Assembly (NCBI RefSeq): GCF_963576615.1
Contig: NC_088715.1
Coordinates: forward strand, 27,889,463-27,953,462
Reading direction: 5' to 3'
DNA: 64,000 nt
Source of the DNA: Watersipora subatra
Taxonomy: Eukaryota > Bryozoa > Gymnolaemata > Cheilostomatida > Watersiporidae
The position numbers and the translations under genes are program-made. Below are positions 22,481 through 35,450 of this stretch, piece after piece. Under the pieces are notes generated by a model. It saw only the letters and a program-made list of their open reading frames with translations. It was not told the DNA's origin and did no database searches. Every line of letters starts with the position of its first letter. Position 1 is the first letter of the stretch.

Positions 22481-25294
22481 AGTCAATAGTTGAATCTCAG
22501 TCTTGGCAGATTAACTTGTGAGTGGAGAGAAACTCAGGCAGTAGTTCCCTCTAATGTTGGCAGCACTAAGTATTGGTAGAAGAAATTAATAGTAAGGACG
22601 TACATGCTTGTCAACTAGTCTATCAGTTCAGTGAAAATGATCATGAGTTTCCTTCATAATACTGACTGACTCTAAGCTATTATGGTTAGCAGCACTGCTT
22701 GAAGGTAAACCAATTCAATTTGACATTATAGGCCAGTTCCAGACTTCAAAATATTGGAATTATCGTGCTTGATATACAGTCATTGTAAAAGGTAGATTGT
22801 TGTCATTTCGGGCAAAAGAAATTACGGGAGGAACTTATTAAGCTATCTCAACTTTTCCGATACAATTTGTCTTTTCATTAACAATATTAATAATTGTCAG
22901 CTTTCAGCAGCTCTGTTAAGTGCTGTAAGCTGAGTGATGAAACTGCTTTTAGGACTGCCTCCGTTGTAACTTCGTACAATCTATTAATATACGGCTTTAC
23001 ATTTTTCAATTTGTTGAATTGCCGAAAATGATTAAAGTAAAAGTGTGAAGTTATCTGGAATTTGTTGCGCAGACAAGATTTTGACAACATCAATATTATT
23101 ATAGTGAGTGTGGCTTTTATTGCTTTTCTTACATACAATTTTAGAGATCACTGTCAGGGTTTGAAACGATAGATGACCAATAAGTCAAAAAAAATAATAA
23201 ATTGTGGGATCACGAAACACCACAACTGCTGCAAAACATTGCTTTAAGCACTGCAATACATTAACAAGCAAACATGGGAGAAACAAATATCAAGCATGGG
23301 AGTTGTCCAACCATCACAGCTGATACAATGTAAATATATGGGACATCAGTTGGATTGGGAGTTGTCTGATCATTATAATGAAACGCTCATGAATGAAAAA
23401 CAGGACAAAATTGTTACTAAATCACGATTATTATTGATCAACACCACTTAATATGAAAGAGACTAACTGGCTACAACAATTATTAATGGATATTCAGCGA
23501 AGCAAACAACTCTAAAGAGTATCAGGCAAAAATGGAGGTATATCGCCAATATTACAGGAGCCAGCCAAATTTATTACTTGTTGGAGTGAAGAAGCAGCCG
23601 GCTTGCACCAGATCAGCAACCAGCCATCAGTGAAAGAATCATTTACAACACTTTATTTAGTATATTTAGTTATAGCTTATAACATCATTATAGTCTAGAA
23701 AATGTTGTATTGTAGAGCAGTAGAAAAATATAGCATAATTATTTATTAACTCAGATATTGTGTTTTATGAGAAAATATTGACGAAATGGCTGTAAAAAGA
23801 ATGGCATAATGTGATAATACTTTTTCTTACTTCATATAAATTGGCTAGCTAGTAGCGTCTTAGGGAGAGAATTATTGTAAAATTAATTTTATAATGCTGC
23901 CACTGTTAGTTTTTGAGTTATGGCCAGTTTTGTACAATTTGTTATCGGACTTAGAATATTTTTCACTTCTCATTCGCTTGTCGTCATGGAATCCCAACCA
24001 CAGTAAGGAATTTTAGCTCACCACAAGGAATCTGAAATATAAATTACACAGAAGCTTACGGAAAGACCGCAAGTCAAACACAACCAACCAATGACATTCG
24101 ACAATGGCTCAAGATCAAGTATAAAAGAGGGGCAAAATCAAGGAAAGAGCAGGAGAAGCTGGCAGCGAGCCAGACGACAAAGGGGAGCCGCAAAAAAGAG
24201 CCAAGATAGGAGGATTAACATAAGCCCAAGATAGCCAAGGAGCCAGCAGCAATCAGCTCGCCGAGGATAGACTCAACAAACACGATTCACCCAAAAAGAG
24301 GTAGCAAGCCAGGAAGCCATAAAGCCCTGAGAGAAGAGAACTAACTCAGCCGCCCCTGTTTACAGAAAGAGCTACTGCTACACGCCTAACAGATACGTAC
24401 TCATTTAGCCTAGAAAAGGGCTATAACAAGATAGGATACACAGCATATTGTTATTTTTGCTTGAGTTAGTGAGTCTTGACAGAATAATTGTTATTTTGAC
24501 CTTTGGAGAAAACTAGAGTTCACAGATCCGTGGAGACAAACCACTGGTGTGTTATTGTCGAATATAAGATAATTATCTGCAGACAATTGCAAATCTCACA
24601 ATCATAACACTACTTGTGAGCATTGATACTTGGGCTCATTATTGGCAACAGTGTAATACTGTCAAACTGATTTCAAGGAAAATTATAGTAGTACCCATCC
24701 CCATTGATTGATTGGTTGGCTCAATTTTGCTTTATAGCAACGGTCTGATTTTTGTGGGGCAAAAGTGCCACTGTGTCTGCGGTCAAAATTTGTCTTGGGG
24801 AAAAATTGAACTCAAGGTCCAGAGGCTAACCATTACACATAAAACCATTGTAGTATTTCACTCAAAGGAAACAAGTATCAAATAATCATTACAACAATTT
24901 TTATGACAAAAAAAAACAAATCTATTCATATATTCATTAATAATTCAATTTTAAACATTTGTTAAATATTAAATAACAAATTTCTCCCTTGACATCACCA
25001 TTGATTGATATAGCAAAGTTTAGTTGTCACTAGTTTTACATTTAAATAGACTGTATGCTAAATATTTGTCAAAAAAAGTATAATTTGAAAGATTTTTTTC
25101 AGATCCTTGGTTAGTGATTTTCTGCTGCACACTTTCATATGTCACATTAGTTGCATGCTACAAAATTTAGTTGGGCTAAATGAGTTTGTTTAATATATAG
25201 GGTCATTTAGTATGACCTCTTACAATACTAAAATTGGTAAGTAGGTATAAGTGTGGAATTGCCTCTAATGTTCTTACTTCTGTAAATAAATGCG
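22481..25294. other. Long gene-free stretch, no recognised gene
   Basis: An 83-codon minus-strand frame at 22887-23138 ends SLSLQHLTELLKADNY, faintly like a BACK/Kelch helix, with no other support. A purine-rich segment at 24110-24420 starts with a TATA-like GTATAAAAGAGG and could be promoter-like or a solo repeat end. I could not find paired ends. Around 24780-24840 there is a tRNA-like minus-strand word (GGACCTTGAGTTCAA), probably a SINE relic. Confidence 0.35.
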
Positions 25295-25300
25295 TTTATT
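25295..25300 (-). terminator. Poly(A) signal AATAAA of the proximal IgGFc-type gene
   Basis: A canonical AATAAA on the minus strand about 85 bases after the stop codon at 25384 gives a short 3' UTR. Confidence 0.6.
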
Positions 25301-25383
25301 TTTTCCAATAATGAAAATGAACAACTTTATAGATTATGACAATAACATTAGCTTTAACAACAGGCAACAAAGTCAAAAAACAA

Positions 25384-28300
25384 TTAGTTTCCTATCAGCA
25401 CACAATAGCTTTCCCGGTCAGCCACGCCGACCAAGTAGCCAGAGAACTTGACGCCAGGGTTTACGTTTATGATCTCGTAAGTGCCAATCCCTTCTTTTTG
25501 TAATATAATGTCAACTGCTACATAATCTGAGCCCCGAATAATCCGTCTCTCATTTGTGTTCGCGTATCTGACATCTGGATTACTGTTGACCGACACTCCA
25601 TTGATACGGATATCTAAAAGATTAAATGAAGGTTAAGCTTACAAGAGTGCCGTTTATATTTCTTCGTACAACAAATAAAATAATAATTACCATTTTGAAA
25701 CTGCTCGGGTACAATGATGGTCAGGTAGTTCTTGAAATGTTCACCATCTTTATAGAATCCACGACTGTAGAGAGGAGTTACGACTGTCGACTTGTTCGTG
25801 TACAATTCTACTGGTGCTACTGCATGCCAGCAGGGATCAGCAGGTTCACTGTTGTAAGCTGAAGCTTGCGATTTAATAAGTTGCATTACCATAATTGGTC
25901 TAAAAGAAAATAAAGGAAGTAATATTGATTCCAATGTAACAACACAGTACTGGCAAATAAAAGCAAGTTTAGTTATTTACCGGGTCGCTGTGAGGGAGTA
26001 AGCGCGAGTAGACCTCAGTTTAAGCTCGGTGTGATCGCCTGCTCGAGCAAGCGTCCTGGCATCTCCATTCCATGAAATTCTGGTATTATCATCTTTCGCA
26101 ACTACCCTGAATATATCTCCAACAGTCCTGCCAACAAATGTAATAATTAAGGGATTGCACTGTTACAGCGGACATGTGAATAGAGGCAGTGTAGCCACCC
26201 GACTTACCTAAACCAAGTTGGGACTAGGTTGAATCGGGTGCCCCAAGAAGTCGTTGGTAGAAGCTGAGACGCGAGATGATCACGCGATGCAGACAGTTCA
26301 ACTTTTGTACGTATGTTTCCAGAAAACACCGCGACTGGCTTATTGGCGGTAATTCGAGACCCTGTGAGATCATCTTTGCTTTGAGCCTACAATAATTCCA
26401 GAAACAAGTAAAAGATTGGCTCAAACAAGCACTCCCGAAGACATGCACTACTTAATCAGCTCACCTGGAAAACTTCATATCTGTGGAGATCTACATTGAC
26501 ATCCTGCACTTCATTATCATCCCATGTAATAGGAGCTTTTGGTGCAATTATTACATTTGTTGTTCCATTCATAACAGCAACAACTGCGAATTGTGTTTGT
26601 ATGGTGGCTGGAGAGTAGCTGACGGTATAGTAGTCCATCCCTAAAAAATTTAAATCATGTAACTAACAGCCATTACACAAAGTAGCTACAAAATGATTGT
26701 TAGCTTACCATACCCAATTTGCTCTGTTCCATAACCACAAAGGCATCTGCAGAAAAGGTCTCCTTGTTAATACCCATCAATGTTACGGGCTGATCGCAAG
26801 TCACCAAAATCGATGTGCGTTGCACACCAGTTCCCATAGTTCTAAGGGCAGCAGAAACAGCAAACTAAAAAGAATGATACAATATGTTCGATACAAACAT
26901 GGTTCGATTGTTCAAGGTCTAGAAACTGAATCAAGATCGGATCAGGGATATACCTGAATTCTATCAGCTCTTGCGAGTGGCTCATGGACAACTGTGGTTA
27001 CATCGTATGATGGGGCATAGCGTTTGCCTGGCGTCTCCATTCGGCATGTGCTTTTGACCTCACTCTGTGCTCCCACATAAATCTCTAGTGCGTAGTTACG
27101 AGGGTATTCTACCAAGTTCTCTTCAAATGTCTGTAAAGAATTTGCATTAAAATGTGAAATTTGCATAGCTAGCTAACTCCATGACAAATAAAAGTAATAT
27201 TATATATCACTTACGAAAATGTAAGTGTAGCCCATTGGAGGAAGCCCTAGATCTTCATCCACCTTTCCATCGCCATCATCATCAACTCCATTAGACATTT
27301 CCTCATCTATCTTACCATCGCAATCATTGTCGATGCCATCTCCTGACACCATCCGTACGTTGGTACATGTCTGTATATATAATAGAGGTTTAATATTTGC
27401 TATAAACTAACAAACGACGCGTCATGTCAAGGTTACTTACAATGTCACTGGAAAAGAAGTTGAGACCAATAGCATTTCCATAAGTTTCCCGGTTTGCTTT
27501 TCCATACAGCAGTGCCATCCATGTTGCTTCAGGACTCAGATTACTGATAAAGGTCTGGCCTGTAAAAATATCATAACAGTAATCACAGAACTATGCACGA
27601 CTTGAAAAAACTATCAACTTTGTATTATAAGAAATTACTTTCCTTGACCCTGTGGGAGACGAAACACCAATCCTTCAATTTCTGGATTGCCAGGCATTTC
27701 TACCCAATCATTGCGCGTGCCAATATCAATTTCTCTACCTTCTGTGTCAACAATAAATAGCCCCTCTCTGTATTCCTTTCGAATAGCTAGTACAATGTAG
27801 TTGTTAAACGAAACTTGGTAGTTTCCTTGCCTGCAAATATCATATTAATATCAATCATTAAAACATAAAATCAAGTTCAAGGCATAAAATCATTAAAGGC
27901 ATAAAATCTAGTTCAACGCAGGTAGGTAAAAGGTAGGTAAAATTGCCTACCTTTTGCCTGAAAGTGGCGTTACAAATCTGTACTCGCGGCTCCACCGACT
28001 TTCAGGTATTACCACAATGGCTGCTGGGTCATTGAAGAGGTAGTTTGGCGGGGCAGACTTCGTGATTTGGATAACAAGAACTGGTTTGTCAGACTGCAAG
28101 TAGTATATAAAAGGATTAGCAACAATATTTTACTATAGTAGTTTACGGCAACTAAAACCATTGGTGAACAGTACCTCTATGTTGACAGGTGAAGAATTAT
28201 TCATGAAGATTTGGTGGTATTCTCCTGGTTGTAAAGTGAATACTTCTGTTGCTAAACTCTGAACATCATCGAAGTAGGAAAATATAATTTCTGTGTTGGT

Positions 28301-31300
28301 ATCTTTAGCCAGTATCTTGAAGAGGTCACCTTCATCAGCCTCTCCTAAGTGAAAGCAAAAAATTATTGCTGGCGTGTCAATGCTGAACCGCTAACAAAGA
28401 TCTATGTTAGTGAAAGTACTAACTTGGCATTGCCATAGTTGAAAAGGAATTTCCCCACGTATCTGTTGAAGGAAGTTGTTCAACTAGATGGTCTCTGGAG
28501 CCCTTGTCAGATGGAACACGGGTTCTAATATTTCCGGAGAAAAATGAGAAATGAATGTCGTCATCGCTGTATACTCTTGTACCGGTTATATCATCTACTG
28601 ACTGTACTTCTAGAACTTGATAGGCATCAAGGATCACTGAATGAGTAGTCTAAAAATAAAAATACAATGAGAATTTACATCTGAATAATAAGACGAAAAT
28701 TATGCATCAGAATAGAATTATGAATAGAACCAAAATCAGTTATAAGTTGTAGGTCAGTGCTTGGAGTACTTACAGGACCAACAATTGGTTGACCATTGTC
28801 AATTCCATCTAAAGTGACACCATTTTGTACCACCATGTTGATTCTTGTGCCATTTTTTACACCAACAACCGCAAACTGGCATCTATCATCTTCAATTACC
28901 ACAGGACTATTGCAGTAAGCATAGTACTCGCTCCCGAGGACGTTTATGGGAAGGGCCAAAAAGCCATCAGTTGAAAACTGTTTCTTATTGATGCCGTAAA
29001 CCACCACAGGCTTGTTTGCAACTAACTTGATGCCTTTGTTTGTTATTGTAGATTTGCCAAGTCGAACACTGTTGACAGGAGTTTGTCTCATGTTTGGGTT
29101 GATAGCGAGTTGCAGCACGCTCCCAGGACTCGCAGGTACATCATTATACTAAAATTATCATAAAAATGTTAGAAGCCATCGCTTCACCTATTAAGATACA
29201 ACAAGACAATGTAAGGTAAAAATCAAAACAAAATGAAGAAATGAACTCACTGTCGGATGTCCTTCACCATTGAACAAAGGCGACGTTACAGATACCAATG
29301 TTCCTGGTTCTAAAGGAGCAATATATAACTCTACTTGATCAACATATCCCGCAGGTAAATCTCTCACAATATTAGACATGAAGGTTATAGCGAAGCTTGT
29401 GCCCGTGGCATCTCTTTGAGTCGGAGGCACCGAATAATCTAAAATAAAATCTTTGGTTAACAACATGCGAAGTCCTAGAACACATATTACACAGCCTAGT
29501 AAAACTACAAACCTTTGCAATCCTCATCGACAAGGCCATCTTCATCATCATCTTTGCCATTGCCACAAGTTTCTTCGTCTGTAGTGCCATCACAATCATT
29601 GTCTATATTGTCTGGGACCTCGAGCATATCAGTTTCTTGACATCCAAATGTGTCGAACTGGTATCCTAATGTTGAAGCAAAAGATTCCCGATCGCTAGCA
29701 CCATATCCAATAGCCATGAACCTCTGAAATGGCAGTTTTACCATTATGCAGGTCATCAAAATTAGTTGCATTTAAGACATGTACCTCACTGTTGTGTGTA
29801 TTTCACTTACCCTGCCGCCACTCATTTTTAATCTATGCATTGCGTTTGGAGTGAGTTCCACTACACCCGCACGATAGGGTAACGCTCTGCCTCGTGAAAC
29901 CGAAACCAAAGCCAAAGAAGTGAGCTCAACTCGATTATCATCAATCATCAGCCTCTCCAGTTCATTTTCAGGAACTGCGAGCAAAACCCAGACCTTGCTG
30001 TAATCCCGCTCTTCAGCATCTTTGAATCGTGGTAGATAAAACTCATTGGCATATTGGTCCACGCTTGGCAGAAAATACATAGATGGATCAGCTGGATCTT
30101 CGTCTCCCACGTTCTTTCCATTTTGCGAGCGGATGAACACCGACACCAAAATCGCTCGCTGAGCTCGAATATGAGTCAAAACGGACATGTCCATAGTTAC
30201 CGGAGACACTAAAACAACACAGTACAGTCAATGTAAGATGTAATGATAACGAGGTAGTGATTAATCAAGAAAAATTTGAAGCGTACTTACTTCCAATGAC
30301 AATCTGGCTGACAGAGTTTGATGATATCAGCTCTACTTGGGTTTCTTCGCCATATGCTATCATTTTTACTACATCGCCTGGCACTGCTCGAGGAGTTGGA
30401 ACATATATAAATTCTTTACCCCATCGATGTGTTCCAAGAACCTGCTCCACAAGGTGATCACGAGATGTCTGGTTGTGATCTTGATAACTACGAACATTCC
30501 CAGTGAAAACAGAAATCTTTCTGCTAGATTGAATTTTCACTCCTGTCAGATCACCGGCCGATTGAGCAAGGTATGTGGTCTCAGGTTGAAGCTCAAATGT
30601 TATGGTTTCTCCTGAAACAAGTTTTAGTTACATAAGTTATCAATGGGAACAACAATGAAAGGAACAAGACATAAGTATATAACATAAATATAAATACAAG
30701 AAATAAAACAAGATATCCATCCAAACAAAGTAATTAAACTATACCATTTGTGTAGCGGAGGCCATTGTAGTCAACAGTAATAGTTTCACTAGCTCTGTCA
30801 GGAATTGTAATTCGAATGATCGCTGGCTCCTAAAAAATACTTGCCGATGCTCAATGCTGAAGCTCAAAGAGCGTGCAAGACAGTTATCTGATCTCAGGTT
30901 ATCTAGCCATTCCACACAACCTTTACCTTAGCGACAATAGCAAACTGTGTTTGAATGCTCTGCAGAGTGTAAGACATGACGTAATAAACATGGTTGTTCA
31001 GCTCCCATGGGAGAATAGAATACGAGTCGGCCGAAAATTTTTCTACATTGAATCCTTGCACCGATATGGGTTCTTGAGAGAACACTTCCACAACTTTGTT
31101 TGCAAGCGAACCATCAACATAGGTATGCCTAAAACAGATAATGAAAACTAACGAAGTTGCCAAACAAACAAAATGAAGCCTGTGCCATCAATCTATTCCA
31201 AGAGCAGTGGCCATTCAAAGCTGATACTGATACCTATTTATTTATACTGATCTATCACAGCACAGTGCTCAAGATGGCCAGTGGACTAGTAGATACATAA

Positions 31301-31942
31301 TATTTGCGAACCTGATGTCTTGGCAGAGTTTAAAGCGATAGCATTGTCGAGACATGATAGTTTGGACAGTTGATTTTTCACAGTCGCTATCCATCAGATA
31401 CGGTATGGTAATGTTAACACGGTTTCCAATTGTTGCCTGGTTGCATACATAAAGATCAACAGGCCTGTCTACTGGGTAATCAACAAAATTGTCGATGAAC
31501 ACCATTCTGAAGTACGTTCCATATGTGCTCACACTAGACTGCCCTACAACAAATTAAGTCCCATCAAAAATAATTAATAGGGAATTACTAGCAGCGGAGT
31601 TATTTTACTATTAGTATCCAGAAAAGATCAGAAACAAAATCTTGTTTTTTTATAAAAAAAAAACATCCATCATTATCATCCAAAAATGTTCATAGCAAGG
31701 TGTAAACAACATCCGTAAAGTTTGCTGGATGATCTTTCAGAGGCTTAATTAAAAAATGTAACTTCCGGTCAAAATTGTTAAACAAGGTTACTGTTATTCA
31801 CACATTCAGTTGAGTAAAATCTTTGGCTATCTAAGCTATTCATGCTAAAAAAGACAACAGAACTTGAAACCTGAGCCTACTTACCATCCGTGAGTGCTAT
31901 AGCAAAAGTTAAAGCAATCAAGACCGTCCGTATGACAGCCAT
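25384..31942 (-). CDS. Secreted protein with three IgGFc-binding-N-like modules (proximal paralog)
   Basis: 22 exons, 1,444 residues: 31942-31885, 31543-31312, 31128-30927, 30829-30745, 30611-30291, 30208-29811, 29723-29513, 29438-29251, 29148-28774, 28649-28424, 28344-28175, 28093-27951, 27830-27649, 27559-27441, 27370-27215, 27130-26954, 26864-26714, 26640-26465, 26386-26208, 26127-25981, 25899-25691, 25613-25384. All joins are GT-AG and phases agree. Residues 1-19 form a signal peptide (MAVIRTVLIALTFAIAL). Three modules each carry FxGNxR...RDHL..Q...WG: residues 227-249, 726-748 and 1210-1231. Asp-rich pairs DNDCDGTTDEE/DDDEDGLVDEDC (473-501) and DNDCDGKIDEE/DDDGDGKVDED (984-1010) separate them, probably binding Ca2+. 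No membrane segment and no VWD domains are seen. The IgGFc_binding family occurs in mucus and adhesion proteins; an extracellular adhesive or mucosal role is inferred. Exon 13 uses a donor 6 bases upstream of the paralog's position. Confidence 0.85.
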
Positions 31943-32034
31943 GTTGGCAGCAAACATATTTCAGATTGCAGCAACACTCTTTCCTCTCTGTGTCCACCAC
32001 AGCTCCGTATGATTACCCTCCAAAGACCAAATGC

Positions 32035-32071
32035 AACTGATTCTCTGAGGGTTTGAGCTGGTATTTATTTA
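32035..32071 (-). promoter_or_regulatory. Core promoter of the proximal IgGFc-type gene
   Basis: A TATA-like TAAATAAATA (32071-32062) lies 33 bases from the A of an initiator TCAGTTGC (32040-32033). This predicts transcription start at about 32038 and a 96-base 5' UTR. The paralog has the same TCAGTTGC at matching spacing, which supports the call. It is predicted from sequence only. Confidence 0.5.
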
Positions 32072-32864
32072 GATTCTCAGAGTTAGCTATCAGCTTTTTT
32101 ATTAACAATTTTGGATTAGCAACATGATGAAGCAGCTAATTGCCTAGAAAAGCTAAAAGGCTTGTTCAAATTAATCTTATCAGTAAAGCGCAGCTGATTT
32201 CACTGTCATGTAAAATAAAGTGTTTGCACACATGCTTGTGGGTGGAATGGTTTATGCTGTAAGAAATAAAGTGTGTACACACCGTTTATCGATTGAATCG
32301 TCCGTGTTGCCAAATAGAAATACTTGTCTGCGATAACCAGCAACGGACCGAAAGCTAAAGCCGAACAATCGTCAATGAGCAATATTCTTAGACTGGTTTG
32401 GTTGGTGAACAGTTAGTTTTTTTTCACACTTTATGTGATATTTGCTAAGTCTGAAATGTAAATCAAAAAATGTTGTCTTTCATTAAAATGTAAAGAACAG
32501 TAGACCGATGATAAGTATTCAACTAGTAAAAAGACAACATTATTCAACTCAATTCTGGACAGCCCTTTGTAACCATTGTTTGCAACACTGTACTTATATC
32601 AACACAACGTATTACCATTGACGATTAGTAGCGTTGTAAGTTGAGTGCAAACTTATCAGATAAACAAGAAATGTCCAGGTAAAGAGACAATATTCTCCAT
32701 CCACTCCAATCAGAGTTGTTCCAGACTAGTTAATGTTCAAAGTATTTTAACTAACACTGTTGCAGTGAGGTGTGCTGTGGGAGATTATCAGGTGTTTCAG
32801 TAATGCACTGAGAATGACTGTATGCACAATAATTCTACAAAAATGCGAGTCAATGATTGGTGAA

Positions 32865-32995
32865 TATGGTTAGTGTGTGGGCATACCAAGCAGATAGTTG
32901 AGAGTTCAAATCCAGTGCAATGGAATCTTTTTTCAACATCTAAATATGGATTCAGACGGATCTACGCAATTGTTATTATAGTAAAGAATAGATCA
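32865..32995 (+). mobile_element. tRNA-derived SINE
   Basis: It has an A-box-like TGGTTAGTGTGTGGGC and a good B box GAGTTCAAATCC, then a tail with GGATTCAGACGGATCTACGC and TTATTATAGTAAAG shared with other SINEs here. It directly abuts the 30-bp tandem array, which may have grown from its end. Confidence 0.6.
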
Positions 32996-33126
32996 ATATT
33001 CTCAATATAATATTATTAGATACAATTATTCTCAATATAATATTATTAGATACAATTATTCTCAATATAATATTATTAGATACAATTATTCTCAATATAA
33101 TATTATTAGATACAATTATTCTCAAT
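32994..33126. repeat. Tandem array, 30-bp unit, four identical copies plus partial ends
   Basis: The units at 33001, 33031, 33061 and 33091 are identical (CTCAATATAATATTATTAGA plus ten bases). Identity between units points to recent expansion or slippage. Confidence 0.9.
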
Positions 33127-34877
33127 AGATCAACGCAAACATTTAATTAGCCACTATCTCGTAAAGATAAGCTAGTAGCTTGTAACATGTACTTCATTCA
33201 CCCTCTCTGGTTCAATTTCGAGGAACAAGTCTTAGCATGGTGACTGCAGCTGTGAAAGAGCTTTTTTGCAACAAGGACGCTTGGAGCCCTTTTGCTACCG
33301 ATAGCCTCAGGACCGTATCTACCTGTTTGAAAATGGTACTGCAGGAAGAGTCCGAGAGGGGTGCCGAGCTCCCTCTAGGTGGGGGGGTCTGGGGGTTCTC
33401 CCCGGGAAATTCTTTAGTATATCTAGTCGAAATGGTGCAAATCTAGCACACTTGCCTTCTGATGGGGCACATGTTCTAACAGCAAATTTGACATTATAAT
33501 CCAGTTTTCTAAATATATAAAACTGTTTATTGAGATTGTCTTTAACAACGCTTATTAAAAATATAATGTGAATGAGAGCTGCTAAAGGGGTTGGCCACAG
33601 CTAGCATGAGGTAGAATTATCACCGGGTACAATGCTGAATGGTGTAGGACACGAGTAGTCTCTTATGAAATAATTTAATTAAATAATATTGTAGAGTTAA
33701 AAAGTAAAATTAATAGAGCATCATGTTAAAAATAATGCACTTATACTATAGTCTATAATACTGAGCAAGTAGTACATTTAAGTTTGAGCTATGAATGTTA
33801 CATTCATAGCTCAAACTTAAATTTATTTCTATAAACAAAATATTTTGTACATAAGTATTCATTCACATATCTACTACTACAAAAAAAATACAACCATGTA
33901 CAATTGTTTCCGTATGAAATGCTTGGAAGCATTCCCTTCATTAGAATCCAACGCTATAACGTTGCTGTGCTAGCTATCATAACGATTGTTTTTCTCGGTA
34001 TATTCCAAGTATAATAAAAGTCTGAAAAGTTTGCATCACTTCTATCACCTGAATTATTTTTATTCTGATCACACAAAAAATCACTTACGATCGCAGGATG
34101 AAATAATATTTTATTTTATTGCTTTGAAAGTCGAGCCGATGTTGAGCGGTTTTTCCAACTTTTATTCTTTTCCAAGGAGGCACGATTTCTTTAGCTTTTA
34201 GCACAAAGCAACGCCTTTCAGATAATTGTTTCATATTGTAATTCATCGACTAATATCTTATTGATGATATTTAAAACTTACTAGCATTCACATCCTTACT
34301 AGATAACAGCTTTGTAAACGTCTACCAAAAGAAACATAGATGTCATTTCCCTACGCAACCGATAAATGACATTTTGGTGGTTTCTCCAGCCAAAGAGTTA
34401 AAATCAAGCAAAAATGGCGTGAATTCCAGGATTTTTAACCACAAAAAATGGTACTGCCATGGCAGTAGCTGCAGTATTATAGGAGGATACGGCCCTGGAT
34501 AGCCTATACATGTAACTTGAGTGGCTTTGCTTACACATAATATTTAAGCCTATTGTTTTAGTCATCACGGTGAATAACTCATGTAAAATATAATTTTATC
34601 TCATTCAACTGTGTAGGAGGGTCCTTACAATATTCAGAGATTAGTTCTATGAGAACAATGTAGATCCGAGTCAATGTTTAGCTTCTTATCTCACCAAAGC
34701 TCATAACCAGGTAGAGCTGCTCACTCACATGTAGCTGGGGGATAAGACATTTGGCCAGGCAGGCTTGTATTAAAAAGTTCTCCAATGACAAGTGATCTAA
34801 TAGTTTGAATGTTGCGGTGTGGGAGATTGGCTGAGGCAAATGCATCCAACCACTTATGGCTGCAGTCAACACGCCTA
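33127..34877. other. Gene-free stretch with a perfect hairpin
   Basis: A perfect inverted repeat with 23-base arms and a one-base spacer lies at 33776-33822. Short open frames (33237-33446, 33986-34201) lack support. No gene is recognised. Confidence 0.4.
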
Positions 34878-35046
34878 TAAAATTTCACATTGTGGAAATC
34901 TCCATTGACATTTTGCCTTTCACTATTATTCCATATGATTAGAGCTTCAATGAAAGGATTACATTGGTTGTTCCATTCATAACAGCGGCAACTGCAAATT
35001 GCTTTGTATGGTGGCTGGAGAGAAACTAGCAGTGTATTAGTTTATC
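34878..35046 (-). pseudogene. Relic exon of a third IgGFc-type gene copy
   Basis: The segment matches exon 18 of the proximal gene (26640-26465) along most of its length on the minus strand. It shares words such as ACATTGGTTGTTCCATTCAT, AACTGCAAATTG and ATGGTGGCTGGAGAG (plus strand). The frame is broken and the neighbouring exons are not found. It lies between the two complete paralogs, downstream of the distal gene's stop, so a third tandem copy was probably lost here. Confidence 0.65.
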
Positions 35047-35209
35047 CCTACAAACTTGACCCCAAAATTTAGGATAAAATGTGCTAAAGAAGCAAGTTAT
35101 GCCACTTGACTTACTGTACAGTCTGTAGGTTTCTTTTTCAAATGAGCAAAAATACTAATAGTAATGTGTTAGCATGGTTATGTTGGCGTTATGTGCATTT
35201 CATTTGCAA

Positions 35210-35293
35210 GTCAGGATGGCCGAGCGGTCTAAGGCGCTGCGTTCAGGTCGCAGTCTACTCTTGTAGGCGTGGGTTCGAATCCCACTTCTGACA
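35210..35293 (+). tRNA. tRNA-Leu (anticodon CAG), possibly the head of a SINE
   Basis: The acceptor stem GTCAGGA/TTCTGAC, D arm GGCCGAGCGGTCTAAGGC, anticodon loop TTCAGGT (CAG), long class-II variable arm, and T arm GTGGG-TTCGAAT-CCCAC are all intact. The discriminator is A. A run of nine T follows at about 35298, a Pol III terminator. The downstream 150 bases resemble the tail of a degenerate SINE at 36340-36545, so it may be either a working gene or a young SINE head. Confidence 0.85.
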
Positions 35294-35450
35294 AAAAGTT
35301 TTTTTTTAACAAGTTTCTGCATGCGATATTAAATCCCTATATGAGTTTCATGACAAAGCAGTACAACAATCTTTTGAGCTATTTGGGTTCCCCTTTTCTC
35401 TATCAAAAGCCTCTTTTAAACACTGGCTGCCCTACCAAGATCTTTGAGTC
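35294..35450 (+). mobile_element. SINE-like tail following tRNA-Leu
   Basis: It shares, over about 110 bases, the words GACAAAGCAGTAC, GAGCTATTTGGGTT and AAACACTGGCTGCCCT with 36440-36535. There the same tail also follows a tRNA-like B box (GGGTTCAAATCCC). Confidence 0.5.

Noticed and set aside
22887-23138. Minus-strand frame ending SLSLQHLTELLKADNY, faintly like a BACK/Kelch helix
   Set aside because: One short resemblance, no BTB or Kelch part nearby, no splice context.
23900-24610. TATA-like, purine-rich segment that could be a solo long terminal repeat
   Set aside because: No paired ends, no target duplication and no second copy in the window could be found.
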